Source of the DNA: Avena insularis
Taxonomy: Eukaryota > Streptophyta > Magnoliopsida > Poales > Poaceae
Direction of reading: 5' to 3'
Assembly: GCA_023614405.1 (NCBI GenBank)
Contig: CM042685.1
Location: 90,386,684 to 90,450,683, forward strand
DNA length: 64,000 nt
Program-made: the position numbers and the translations under genes
In this document: positions 22,868 through 33,160 of the stretch, piece after piece
Layout of the letters: each line of letters starts with the position of its first letter
Numbering within the stretch: the first letter of the stretch is position 1
The notes under the pieces: model-generated
Told to the model about the DNA's origin: nothing
The model's input: the letters and a program-made list of their open reading frames with translations, nothing else
The model's database searches: none

Positions 22868-23203
22868 TGGTGTAATTTGCCAATACATTCAAAGTATTAA
22901 CCCAACTTGTTGGCTGCACGTCTTATGTGCAGAATCCAAAGATTGAAAGGTGCGTAGGGATCGCGAGTCTGCACTCGACAAGCCTAGGGCGTTGATGGAC
23001 TCAAGCTGCTTTATGTTTCCGCTGTTATTTGAGGTAGCTTAATGCTAAGCAAATTTGTAATAAATTCATACTCTGGATTCTCCGTGTAATAATGACTTTG
23101 TGTTTTACATGATATTCATCGACTGTGAGTGCTAGCTATTGATTCAGGGACTAGCATGTAAATCACAGGGACTTAGGATCTTTATTGATCTAAGGTCACT
23201 ACA
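22868..23203 (+). repeat. Inverted arm, right
   Basis: 336 bp, reverse complement of the left arm with about 16 differences. Its order ('tgccaatacattcaaagta', a GC-balanced middle, TGTAATAAATTC, then an end GGTCACTACA) parallels the 3' end of the 48410-type LTR read in reverse. Confidence 0.85.
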
Positions 23204-23876
23204 CAATATGAGTGTGGTGGTCCGAGCTGGGTTGGCCATACATGGGTAAAGTGTACAAACCCCTGCAGGGGTCTAAACTAAGTACTTATCCGTGTCCCTG
23301 GTTATGGATAATTTGAGTGACCTGATACTGATGCTATGGCATATTTCTCACTCATCCCAATTTCTCAATTACTTAAAATTTGTTGGGTGAACTTAATCGT
23401 GTAGGAGCACCTGGGAGTGAACCAGAGTGTCCTATTTATCGTATTGGAGAACTACTTTCTTACAAATGTTAGGATAAAACTACTATTTTATGCAAATGAG
23501 CCTGAGATCCATCTAGCCAAATAAGCATGTAGTTGATAGATCTATTGTTAACCACTTTAGCATACTTTCCATACATTCCATGTATTGACCCTTCGGTGCT
23601 GCTATGTTTTATGTTGCATGTTATATCGTTTCCGAGAGATCGTTCATAGGTTGCAAGACTCCAATCAGCAATTGTTCGCCTATGGCACATTTGAAGGATG
23701 GAGATCTACCTTGTAATTGCTTGTCGCTGTAATATAATGTAAATTCTGGATCATATTCGTTGTATTTATGATGCATAGTTATATTTGGTATCATTTTGTA
23801 CTATGTGTGCCAGTGAACCGATCTAGGGATTGACACCATACACATGAACTTAGCCTTATCAGGTGAGGGTGTTACA
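23204..23876 (+). mobile_element. Plus-strand RIRE3-like LTR remnant, right part
   Basis: Continues 6019-7909. It aligns with the reverse complement of about 48410-49090 (for example the 'ccatgtattgacccttcgg' block near 23579) and ends GAGGGTGTTACA, the reversed terminus of that LTR type. Confidence 0.7.
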
Positions 23877-24398
23877 GGCTCTGATACCACTCTTGGGTTT
23901 GCAACATAGAAAACAAAAAAAATCCTACGATGGGAACAACTAAGTACTAAGATCAATCTACTAGATACAAGCAACGGGTGGATATACATCCATAGAGAAC
24001 ATACCCTTGTATACCAAGAAAGTTTAACGAGGTTGTACTTGTGGATGATGTAGAGGAACACTTGCCGATCTCAAGATCGAGAAGAAGTCCAGCGCCGCAA
24101 ATCAGCAACGCATCCGTGCTGGCACACACGTTCAAGCCACCGAACAACCTCCGCCTCCTCGCTCCAGGGATGCAGCGGAAACAACAACTCTTTCCAAACG
24201 AAAAGCCACCAGGAACATGTATCTCGCTAGTCCTAGACCATGGGGGATAAACTAGAGGGGGATAGAGATCCTTCATGATGAGGTGTAAGTGTGAGAGAGG
24301 GGTTAGGGGGACTTTTATAGGAGGAGGGGGGCACCCCAAGCGGTGTAGCCGGTGGCCATGGTGTATTCCCCCACCCCTTCCTCCATTCATGTGCGTGG
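23877..24398 (-). mobile_element. Copia LTR remnant (BARE/Angela-like) with primer-binding site
   Basis: GGCTCTGATACCAC at 23877-23890 is the reverse of an initiator-Met tRNA primer-binding site, immediately followed by LTR-like sequence in minus orientation. The order (A-rich 'aaaaaaaatcctac', then 'gagaacatacccttgtatacc' and 'ctcaagatcgagaagaag' type blocks) fits LTRs of the BARE/Angela copia group as I remember them. A minus-strand TATA box (CTATAAAAG, about 24311-24319) is present. The sequence is interrupted at 24403 by the Athila-like composite and probably resumes at 61202. Confidence 0.5.
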
Positions 24399-24403
24399 AG
24401 CTC

Positions 24404-25968
24404 TAATGATCTCAGATAACTGTAGAGCTTTGTTGGGAAAGCCCAAGAGGAAGGTATGATGAGCACATCAATAAGTTTTCCCTCAGTTATGAAACCAAGG
24501 TTATCGAACCAGTAGTAGTAAGGAAACAACTCCAAGGTGTTTCCAGCAACTTGGAATCCTACACAACACAAACTCGAGACTTTGCCCCAACTTACAGTGA
24601 GGTTGTCAATCTCACTGGTTTAATGAAAACAAATGATTAAACATATAGTGTGGAAGTTAATGGTTGCTTGCAGAAAGTAAATAGTAACAGTGGATAATGT
24701 ATCAATGGTAAAGATTGGATCGGGGTCCATAGTTCACTAGAGGTGTTCTCGTTAAGAAACATAACATAACATGCTGGGTAAACCAATTACAGCGGGGCAA
24801 TTGACAGGAACTGAGCAAGGCATAACAATGCAAATACTAGACATTCATGATCCTATGAGATTTGATTGGGCATTACAACAATATACATAGAACTCCATCC
24901 AACTACATCTATGACTAGTAATCCACCTTTAGGTTATCATCCGAACCCCCTCCAGTATTAAGTTGCAAGCAACGGATAACTGCATTAAGCAATGTGTGTA
25001 AAGTAAACAATGTAATTGATCCATGAACAAAAGATTGTTGTTTTCTCCCTAGTGGAAATAACACATCTACAACCTTAGAGATTTCTGTCACTTCCCCGGA
25101 TTCAATAGAGGCATGAACCCACTATCGAGCATAAATACTCCCTCTTGGAGTGAGTTGCATCTACTTGGCCAAGATAGCTACTAGAATGGAGAGCATGCAA
25201 GATCTAAAACAACACATACATGATAGAATCAATAATCAATCTGACATACTATCTCAATATCCATCGGATCCCCGCAAACACAACATGTATGATTACAAAT
25301 AAATGATCTTGATCATAAACAGAGCTCACAAGATCTAAACATGATAGCACAAAGGAGGAGAAACAACCATCTAGCTACTATATGGACCCATAGTCCAACG
25401 GTGAACTACTCACGCATCATACCGGAGGCTGGCATGGTGATGAAGAAGGCCTCCGGGATGATCTATCCCCTTTGTCAGGGTGCCAGGAAGAGCTTTAGAT
25501 CCTCCCGATCTAGGGACAATGGTGGCAGCCGCTACAGACTGTTTCGCGGAGATCTGATTGGGTACTTAGGGTTTTGGCATCGGCGGGCTTATATAGGCGA
25601 AGAGGCGAGGCAGTAGGGCGGCCAGGGGGGCCACACCCTGCCCAGGCACGGCCCAAGGTGGGCTCGCGCATGGGGGAGGGTGTGTGGTCACCCTGTGGCT
25701 CCCCTCCGGTCGCCCTTCGGTCTCTGTGTTCTCCTTGGTGAAATATTGACTTTGGCTTTTGTCCCATCCAATTCCGAGAATATTTCCTTACTAGCTTTTC
25801 TGAAACCAAAAACAGCAGAAAACAGGCAACTGGCACTATGGCATCTTATTAATAGGTTAGTCCTAGAAAATGTATAAAAATACTTCAAAGTGTAGACAAA
25901 GCATAGCAAAGTGGATTCTAAACAAGTAAGGACCATCAAAAAATTATAGATACGTTTACGACATATCA
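24404..25968 (-). repeat. 3' LTR of the Athila-like composite
   Basis: About 1565 bp. The plus-strand start TAATGATCTCAG corresponds to TGATGAGCTCAG at 59614, so the terminal TG has become TA. It ends ACGACATATCA at 25968. A minus-strand TATA box (CTATATAA) lies at about 25589-25596. A polypurine tract (AAGCTTGGGGATGC, minus strand of 25970-25983) directly adjoins. Confidence 0.85.
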
Positions 25969-26731
25969 AGCATCCCCAAGCTTAACTCCTGCTTGTCCTC
26001 GAGTAGGTAAGTGATAAAAAGAATAATTTTTTAGGTGACATGAACCATCACAATCTTGATCAAACCATTTGCAAGCATTGAAAGCTAGGATCAAAGTACT
26101 CTAAACATGAGCATGGAAGATGAAGTTCTAACAATAAGACATAGTAACTATGTCGCAACATGAAATTATAAAAACAAAGATCATGAATAACAATGCATTG
26201 AAAGACGTTTGTTTGTTTCACATATAGAAAACATAGCATAGTGGCATTCAACTTGTCCCTCATGGAGTAGCAAATCATAAATGCATAGGACACCTTCAAA
26301 GTTCATAAGGGTGAATAGATACAAATAGTTCAAGAACAAGCAATATCAACATTATGAATCAATCAATAAGTTTTGGGATAATGCACATAGAACTAAGAAT
26401 CTCAACTATGCTCTCCTAGTTGGTGCATAAATATAGAAGGTGGAGACTCAATATAAAAGTAGAAGAAAGGCCCATTCAAAGGGAAGCAGGGATTTCAAGT
26501 TTCATAAAGAGCTTCCAAAAATTATGGTATTTGTTAGCTTTCAGCTCTCATTGCCCCTATCATAAGAATCTTGAAGTGATTAAGGTTAAAGTGAACAAAG
26601 TATGGAGTATATGCTTGACAAAGTATAAGTTGGCAATCTCATGTCCCTTGAGTACGAGGGTCGTTCCTCATGCTATACTTTAGTTACCGGTAAGTTCTTG
26701 TCATAGTAAGTATATGTGTATCCTAAAGAAC
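25969..26731. other. Athila-like composite, internal non-coding region (left part)
   Basis: AT-rich, no supported ORF. It begins with the polypurine tract and ends at the TSD AGAAC (26727-26731) of the first Tekay-type element. Confidence 0.6.
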
Positions 26732-28186
26732 TGTTAACACCCGGATTTTTCAATCCTAGATGCCTGTTATGCCATACATCGCAATCCCAGGATTACCATT
26801 TTTGCGAGATATAATAGAATTGGATACCATAGTACTTCATCCATTACAAACGATACATAAGTTCTTACACAAATAGGGATCTCATGATCCAGTTCTTAAT
26901 ACAACATCAAGCAGCGGAATACGTAATAATAACGGTAGCGTAGGTGAAGCTCCACCTTCGGGGTCACAGGCAATGCTCACGATGGGAAATGATCCTAGTT
27001 GTCGTAACCTTCATGGGGTCCATCTTCCAGGTACTCCTCTTCATAGTCTGGCCATGGGAATAACCAGGGACAAAGCCATGAGTACTCTTTAAGTACTCGC
27101 AAACTAATACTAACAAGTAAAGGGGGGGGTTGGATAATAGGACACTAGGCTCTAGGGTTGTTTTGCAAAAAGCCAGGTTTATCTTTACTAAGTTCCAAAG
27201 CTAGTCACAATTTTATAACTCCTAAGTGGGATCATGTAATTCAGGTCACAACTCTGTTGTGGTTAAGTCAAAGTCTCAATTCATTTCAGAAGTCATTTTG
27301 AAAAGTCTGACGGGGGAACAGTATGGCCACTCCAACTGTCCATAACCGCGGACGCGGCTATTCGAATAGTTTGACACTCTGCAGAGATTGTACACTTTCA
27401 CCACAACATTCGATACATCCGTCAGGAACAAATCCTGAATTCACCATACTCAGTATGTGGATAATCAATCCTAAACTTTCAATTACACGCCCTCGTATAA
27501 GCACCTCTCCTGTGAGTTTGGCCTCCCAACCATGACCACTGTCATCTTGGGTACTACATAGGTGGACAATCTTCACAAGGTAGCCTCAGCTCAGACCTTG
27601 GCCGGGAGGGAACTAATACTAAGGTATATAAGTTTCCAGTCAAGCCCTACCAAATATTTGGGTATTGTGGTAGTACGCTAAAATTGGAATGGTATCGCAT
27701 CCAGACAACCATCAGTTTTATAAAGGGGCTAAGGCTCATGCCTCAACATTTTCATCACCAAAATCATCAAGTGTTTGGAAACACATGTCCAAAACATTTC
27801 AATAGAATGATCCATCATTCCATGGTTTTCATAACCATTTTTCCACCAAGCATTCCCATCTAAAAGTTGATCAAGTTTTATGCTTAGCACTAGCATCTAC
27901 AGGTGAGGGTAGTACTAATGAGGGGTGGTAACTAGTGGAGTTTCACTAAGTCCAACCTTATATCTTAGGCTGATATCAAGGTTTCTAGCTTAGGCCAAAT
28001 TTTATGCTCTTTATGCAACCTTCAGCACAACTGTCTGGTATCTACCAAACTCTTAGGTAGACTCTAAGTAAGCTTTGATAAAGAAATAAAGTAAGAAGCT
28101 TGCCATAAAACTAGGATTGGTTTAACAAGTAGGTAGGATTACAAGTATGGGTTTGTGGCATCAGTAGGGTATCTGGCAAGGGTTAG

Positions 28187-28280
28187 CTTGCATCAATATC
28201 AGTATAAGCTTGCTAAATTTCAAGTGTTAGCTTGCAAGGTTACTAGCTTGCTCAATCAACTAGTAGTATTAGGCTTGCCT
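28187..28280. repeat. Cluster of the AGCTTGC word in the LTR
   Basis: The word TAGCTTGC, AAGCTTGC or GGCTTGCC occurs about five times in under 100 bp, and the same cluster is kept in the other LTR (about 38000-38100). It may bind a factor, or be simple low complexity. Confidence 0.4.
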
Positions 28281-29507
28281 TGTGCAGAGCAGTGGTTGAA
28301 GTTCTCCTCGGCTTCCTCTTCGTAGTATCCCTCCTTCCTCCTCGTATCCTTGGTCGGTACTAGCGTATATGAATAAATAGGAGGTACACAATCACCAAAC
28401 AATACTTAACTACTTGCAATCATCACACACAAGGGTCCTATAGATGATCTAGCATCATCTCTAACATTACAAGGTTAAGGCTTGGTTTAAATCTTTTTAT
28501 TTTTAGAAAAGTAATTTCTACTCATTGAAAAATTACTTAAGATTTAATATTCTCCAAACTAAACATGGGATCATGTTGACACATGTCATCACCACATATT
28601 GTAGTCCATGGGAATGTGATTTAAAGTGGTGTCACAATTTAATAAGGTTTTACCCTTTTATTTTAATTAATTAAAGTGGCTAGAAATGCTTATGAAGCAT
28701 TCTTTTATTACTTGAACATTATTTCTGTAAGTAAACCTATATATTTTTATATATTCTGAAAGGTATGGTTAAATGTGATTTTTGAGAGTTGGAATCAACT
28801 CAAAAGCTTTTATGGTTTAAATTTGAATGCAGAAAAGCTTCTGCCTTGTTATTTTTACTATGGGTGATCTACAGATCCAAATGACTTGAATCCAACGGGC
28901 TTGGATTAAGCATTCACAGACCTTTCCAACAAAATTGGTTTCATCCAATTTGGTGCACTGAATCGATCTGGGTTGATTTTTGAAGTTGGGTGCTGAAGTG
29001 TGTTTGAATTGAAATAGAAAAAGTTTTAATTTGAATTGCTAGGCTGCGCGGGAAATGTTACTGGGCCGGCCTGCTAAGCACAGGGCTCCCGCGGGCTGCT
29101 TAAGTGGGTGTCCCCACTCGTCAGTGACACGGGGATGGGCGAAGCGGTATGGGGCAACGTGGGTCATTCGATCTAGTTCTAATCCAACGGCTGAGGGTCA
29201 TTGTCGACGCGAGACAGCTCCGGCAAGAACGAAACCTAGCGCGGCCAGTGAGGGGTGCTGGGGGCTCACCGGGGTACGGGCGAGGGTCGGCGAGGCGGGC
29301 GAACGACGAAGTCGACAACAGCGAACCTCCTGGTACCGGTGGCTTCTCCTGGGGCGGCTCCAATCGTTGGCTCCCTTCTTCTCCAGAGGCGGCGGGCTCC
29401 GGTGAAATTCCGGCGAGGTGGTGCTCGCCTTGCTCTGAGAATGGTGTGGCACGATCAGTGAGGAGAGGGGAGTTAGATGGTGTGAAGAAATCGTGTGGGG
29501 GTGGCCT

Positions 29508-29517
29508 CTATTTATAG
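29508..29517 (-). promoter_or_regulatory. TATA box in the 3' LTR of element 1
   Basis: CTATAAATAG on the minus strand, followed by AGGCCACC; it is identical in the 5' LTR at 39333-39342. In the 5' LTR it is about 1.26 kb from the LTR start, which places U3 at about 1.3 kb and R-U5 at about 2.8 kb. Confidence 0.7.
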
Positions 29518-30726
29518 TCGAGCGAAGGGACCGCCGGGCGCTGACGTTTGAGCTAATGGCATGGGCAAGGGTAGGGGACGGTCTTTTGTCTCTGGCGATG
29601 CTCAACGACATGGTCGCGAGGCATGGGGCGGTGTGGTTTGGTCTGAACGGCCGGTGCTCGCTTGGCAGTAGGCGGCGTCTTCGACGGGCGGGCGGTGGTA
29701 TGTATGGCAGGCGGCAAACGGGATGTCTGTGGTCTCTGGTGGTGGTGATCGTGTGTGCGGTGAGGGCGGGCGAGCGGTCTGTGGAGGTGGCGCTCTGGCG
29801 CACGCCGCATGGTCTGGGCGCGGCTTGTGCGCGTGGTCGTGGCTTGGCAACGCCGCTGCTGGGACAGGAGTGGCGGTGGACGGTGGTGCCTCCCGAGACA
29901 AGGTTGGCACGACTAGATCTTCCTCTAGCCTGCTGTCCACAATGGGGTGACATGGGGGTGCTCGGCTGTTCACCATTAATGACAATGGCAAGCTCACAGG
30001 GATGCTAGTGTTGGGCTAATCTTTCTAGATGATCTACTGAGTTGTGTGTGAGCTAACTAGGGAACAAGTTAGGCAAGAATCACTGCACACTATAGTGTTT
30101 GATGTTTGGTTTGATTTGTGTCTGCAACCTGTTTGATGAAATGGCCGCATGAAATCAAGTTTTGAATTTTGAAATGAATTTTGGTGGGTTTGCTAGATTG
30201 GTGCTGGTGAGTCTGCAGATGCTTGGGTTTTAAAAGTTGAGCTTGTTTGAGTGGTTTTTGAAAAAGTGGGATCTTCCCATATGAAGAAGATTCAATTTTG
30301 AATTGTCATTTAAACTATGCATTTGAAAGTTTCTGGATGATCACAAAGTGGGCCCTGATACTTTGTTATGAGTACATTCAAGGGGTGCAAAGATCTAGAA
30401 AAGTTTCTGTTAGGTTTTGAAAGTTTGAGATAGCCAAAGTAGGCATGGGAGTTAAATTGGTCAAAATGACCATTCACTTAATATATTTGTTTTGATTTAC
30501 TTGTCTTTAGGAAAAGTGTGGGAAATGTTTTAGATGATGTTCATTTCACCTAAGAAACATTTTAAAAGCAATGGATCACACATAAAAGGTGGTTTTTAAA
30601 GAAATTAAAAATCCATGCATACACATATGCATGCATTCATGAGTTTATTTAGAAAAGTTTTTGTTAACCCTAATCTTGATGATTAGTGTTTTGATGATCT
30701 AAGTTTGATATTTTTGGGATGTTACA

Positions 30727-30743
30727 AACCTTCCCCCCTTAAA
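30727..30743 (-). promoter_or_regulatory. Polypurine tract of element 1
   Basis: On the minus strand AAGGGGGGAAGGTT directly precedes the 3' LTR. This is the plus-strand DNA primer site. Confidence 0.85.
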
Positions 30744-30745
30744 CA

Positions 30746-30764
30746 AAATCTCGTCCCGAGATTT
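30746..30764. repeat. Hairpin beside the polypurine tract of element 1
   Basis: AAATCTCG / CGAGATTT, a perfect 8 bp stem with a 3-base loop, lies 2 bp from the polypurine tract. A matching hairpin is at 51560-51579 in element 2. Confidence 0.75.
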
Positions 30765-30785
30765 GAAAAAGGACGAAAAGATTAC

Positions 30786-31583
30786 CTAGGATTTGAAGAG
30801 ATCGGGAAACTCCGTCCTGATGTGATCTTCGCGTTCCCAGGTAGCTTCCTCTTCTATGTGGTTGCTCCACTGAATCTTGAGAAACTTGATGCTTCGGGTT
30901 CTGGTAGTTCGAAAGGCTTCTTCCAATATACGGATGGGTACTTCAGGATAGGTTAGGTCATCGTTTATCTCTATGGTCCGGTGATCGATATTCTTGAACA
31001 CTTCGGTCTTCTCGGGGACTTCGAGACACTTGCGAAGTAACGAGATATGGAACACATTGTGCACAGCTGACATCTCTTCAGGTAGTTCCAGTTGGTAAGA
31101 TACTTCTCCTCGACGGTTCAAAATTTTGAAAGGTCCGATATATCTGGGGGCTAACTTTCCTTTAAGTTGGAAACGCTGCATTCCCTTCAATGGCGACACT
31201 TTCAGATAAACAAAATCTCCGATGTTGAAGGCGAGGTCTCGACGTCTCTTGTCGGCGTAACTCTTTTGTCGGGATTGGGATGTCTTGAGGTGCTCACGAA
31301 TCTTGTGAACCTTCTCTTCCGCTTCTCGTAGGATGTCGGGTCTAAAGATCTGACTCTCTCCTACTTCCGACCAGTACAAAGGGGTGCGGCACTTTCTTCC
31401 GTACATGAGTTCAAATGGGGCCATTTGCAAACTGGCTTGGTAACTTTTGTTGTATGAAAATTCTGCAAACGGCAGACAGTCTTCCCACTTGGATCCATAT
31501 TCTAACACACATGCTCTCAGCATATCTTCGAGTATTTGGTTTACTCGCTCCGTTTGTCCATCGGTCTGAGGGTGATACGCCAT
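30786..31583 (-). pseudogene. Element 1 integrase C-terminal half with chromodomain
   Basis: A 265-codon frame. It begins [15 protein letters not shown], which contains the catalytic Glu of integrase, then runs through the GKLAPRYIGPFKIL barrel segment and the AVHNVFHISLLRKC block. It ends in a chromodomain (IKFLKIQWSNHIEEEATWE, about residues 230-252), which in chromoviruses steers integration to marked chromatin. It is separated from the N-terminal half by a one-base frameshift at about 31580. A stop after FPDLFKS precedes the hairpin and polypurine tract. Confidence 0.9.
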
Positions 31584-32518
31584 CTGAAATCTAGGCGAGT
31601 TCCTAAACCTTCTTGGACTTTCTTCCAGAATCTCGAGGTAAACTGAGTTCCTCGATCCGATACAATGTTCTTGGGGACTTCGTGCAAACTAACGATTCTA
31701 GCGATGTACAACTCTGCTAGCTTTGAACTCTGATAGGTGGTTTTAACGGGCAAGAAATTGGCGACTTTGGACAATCTGTCCACTATGACCCAAATAGAGT
31801 CATTTCCCCTACTAGAAGTAGGTAGTCCAGTGATAAAGTCCATTCCTATAGAATCCCATTTCCATTCCGGAATTTGCAAAGGTTGCAACAATCCAGCGGG
31901 TCTTTGATGTCCTGCCTTGACTCGCTGACATATATCACACTTGGCGATATAGCTTCCGATTTCTCTCTTCATCTTATGCCACCAAAATTGCTCTTTCAAA
32001 TCTTGATACATCTTAGTTCCTCCGGGATGGATAGTATAAAGAGTATCATGAGCCTCCTTCAAGATAACTTCTTTCAACTCAGAATCTGATGGTACACAAA
32101 GGCGTCCTTTGTACCACAAAACTCCTTCTTCGTCCTCGGTGAATCCGGGTACTTTGCTTGTACCGATACGACGCTTGATTCCATCGATACTAGCATTTCC
32201 TTTCCGCGCCTCTTTAATCTGACTGATCAAAGTGGGCTGAAGTTCTATGCTAGCCAAAAATCCTTCACTTACTAATTCCATCCGAAAATCTTCCATCTCT
32301 TTGTGCAAACTTGGTTGCTCCTTCAAAATCATGGAGTTCAAGCGGCACGGCAATCTGCTAAGGGCATCTGCTACCACATTGGCTTTACCAGGGTGATAGT
32401 GAATGTCTAGATCGTAATCCTTGATTAGCTCAATCCATCTTCTCTGCCTCATATTCAGCTCCTTCTGAGTGAATATATACTTTAGGCTCTTGTGACCCGA
32501 ATAAATCTCACAACGATT
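31541..32518 (-). pseudogene. Element 1 end of RNase H and N-terminal half of integrase
   Basis: Frame 32452-31541, with an extension up to 32518 in frame beyond a TGA. It ends the RNase H domain ([18 protein letters not shown]) and then has the integrase zinc finger: His in [13 protein letters not shown] and the Cys pair in KCDICQR. The core carries the first Asp in IVDRLSKV and the second in VSDRGTQF. It leaves frame near 31590 just before the Glu-bearing segment. Role: cDNA integration. Confidence 0.9.
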
Positions 32519-32758
32519 TCACATCAGGTAATGTCTCCATGTCTTTAGGACTAGAACTACGGCTGAGAGTTCGAGGTCATGGGTTGGGTAATTTTGCTCG
32601 TGTTGCTTCAATTGTCGCGAGAGATAAGATATAACTTTGCCTTCTTGCATTAGCACACATCCGAGACCAATCTTGGATGTCTCACAATACACATCGAAGG
32701 GCTTCGTGATATCCGGCATGATCAAGATTGGGGCTGAAATCAATCTCCTTTTAAGTTC
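32519..32758 (-). pseudogene. Element 1 RNase H core
   Basis: A short frame ([20 protein letters not shown] onward) bears the first catalytic Asp (FDVYCETS) and the [22 protein letters not shown] block typical of gypsy RNase H. It is bounded by a TAG at about 32758 and a TGA at about 32518, both in frame with the neighbouring pieces. Confidence 0.88.
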
Positions 32759-33160
32759 CTAAAAACTCGCTTCACATTTGTCAGTCCATTCAAACTTCTT
32801 GTCCTTCTTCAGCAATTGGGTCATGGGTGTGGCGATACTAGAGAATCCTTCTACAAATTTGCGGTAATATCCCGACAATCCGAGAAAAGCATGAACTTGG
32901 GTTTGAGTGGTTGGGGCTTGCCAATCTTCTACATCTTTCACTTTGGCAGGGTTAACGGCAATTCCTCCGGCTGATACAATGTGACCGAGGAATCCTACTT
33001 CCTGTAACCAGAATTCACATTTGCTAAACTTTGCATACAGCTGATGCTCTCTAAGGGTTCCAAGAATGGTCCTTAGGTGTAGCTCATGTTCTTCTTCTGA
33101 TTTGGAATAAATCAAAATGTCATCGATGAAAACAACGACAAACTTATCCAGGAAGTCCAT
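32759..33160 (-). pseudogene. Element 1 reverse transcriptase, C-terminal part
   Basis: A 133-codon frame with the catalytic FIDDILIYS (residues about 12-20; FIDD is the YxDD-type box), the GFLGHIVS thumb segment and the [16 protein letters not shown] connection. It is in a different frame from the upstream RT piece: one base appears missing at about 33155. Confidence 0.92.

Larger units (their letters stand above)
7910..23203. mobile_element. LTR-like element with inverted ends (host of the Tat element)
   Basis: The element starts TGTAGTGACC and ends GGTCACTACA. It is flanked by CAATA at 7905-7909 and 23204-23208, and the reconstructed empty site is colinear with the related LTR near 49075-49100. 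The outer 336 bp on each side are inverted copies of each other: 7910-7992 joined to 21093-21345, against 22868-23203. I count about 16 mismatches (about 5%). The arm sequence resembles the 3' end of a Tekay-type LTR. Without the inserted Tat element it is about 2.2 kb. It may be an LTR element integrated by two like ends, a rearranged LTR, or a terminal-inverted-repeat transposon. Confidence 0.6.
26732..30726 (-). repeat. 3' LTR of Tekay-type element 1
   Basis: 3995 bp, TG..CA. An AT-rich block (about 28450-29040) is followed by a GC-rich block (about 29040-29980). A minus-strand TATA box CTATAAATAG lies at 29508-29517. It is about 30 bp shorter than its partner just after the TATA box, and carries an AGCTTGC-rich stretch near 28190-28280. 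Confidence 0.95.

Noticed and set aside
7911..23202. Reading the inverted-end element as a Mutator or hAT transposon with a 7 bp TSD (ACAATAT)
   Set aside because: Seven bases fit neither the usual 9 bp (MULE) nor 8 bp (hAT) duplication, whereas TG..CA ends with a 5 bp CAATA and the LTR-like arms fit an LTR origin better. Not fully excluded.
29198..30008. Long open frames on both strands (251 and 171 codons)
   Set aside because: GC-rich LTR block of element 1. The partner LTR has indels that break the same frames, so they are not conserved coding.
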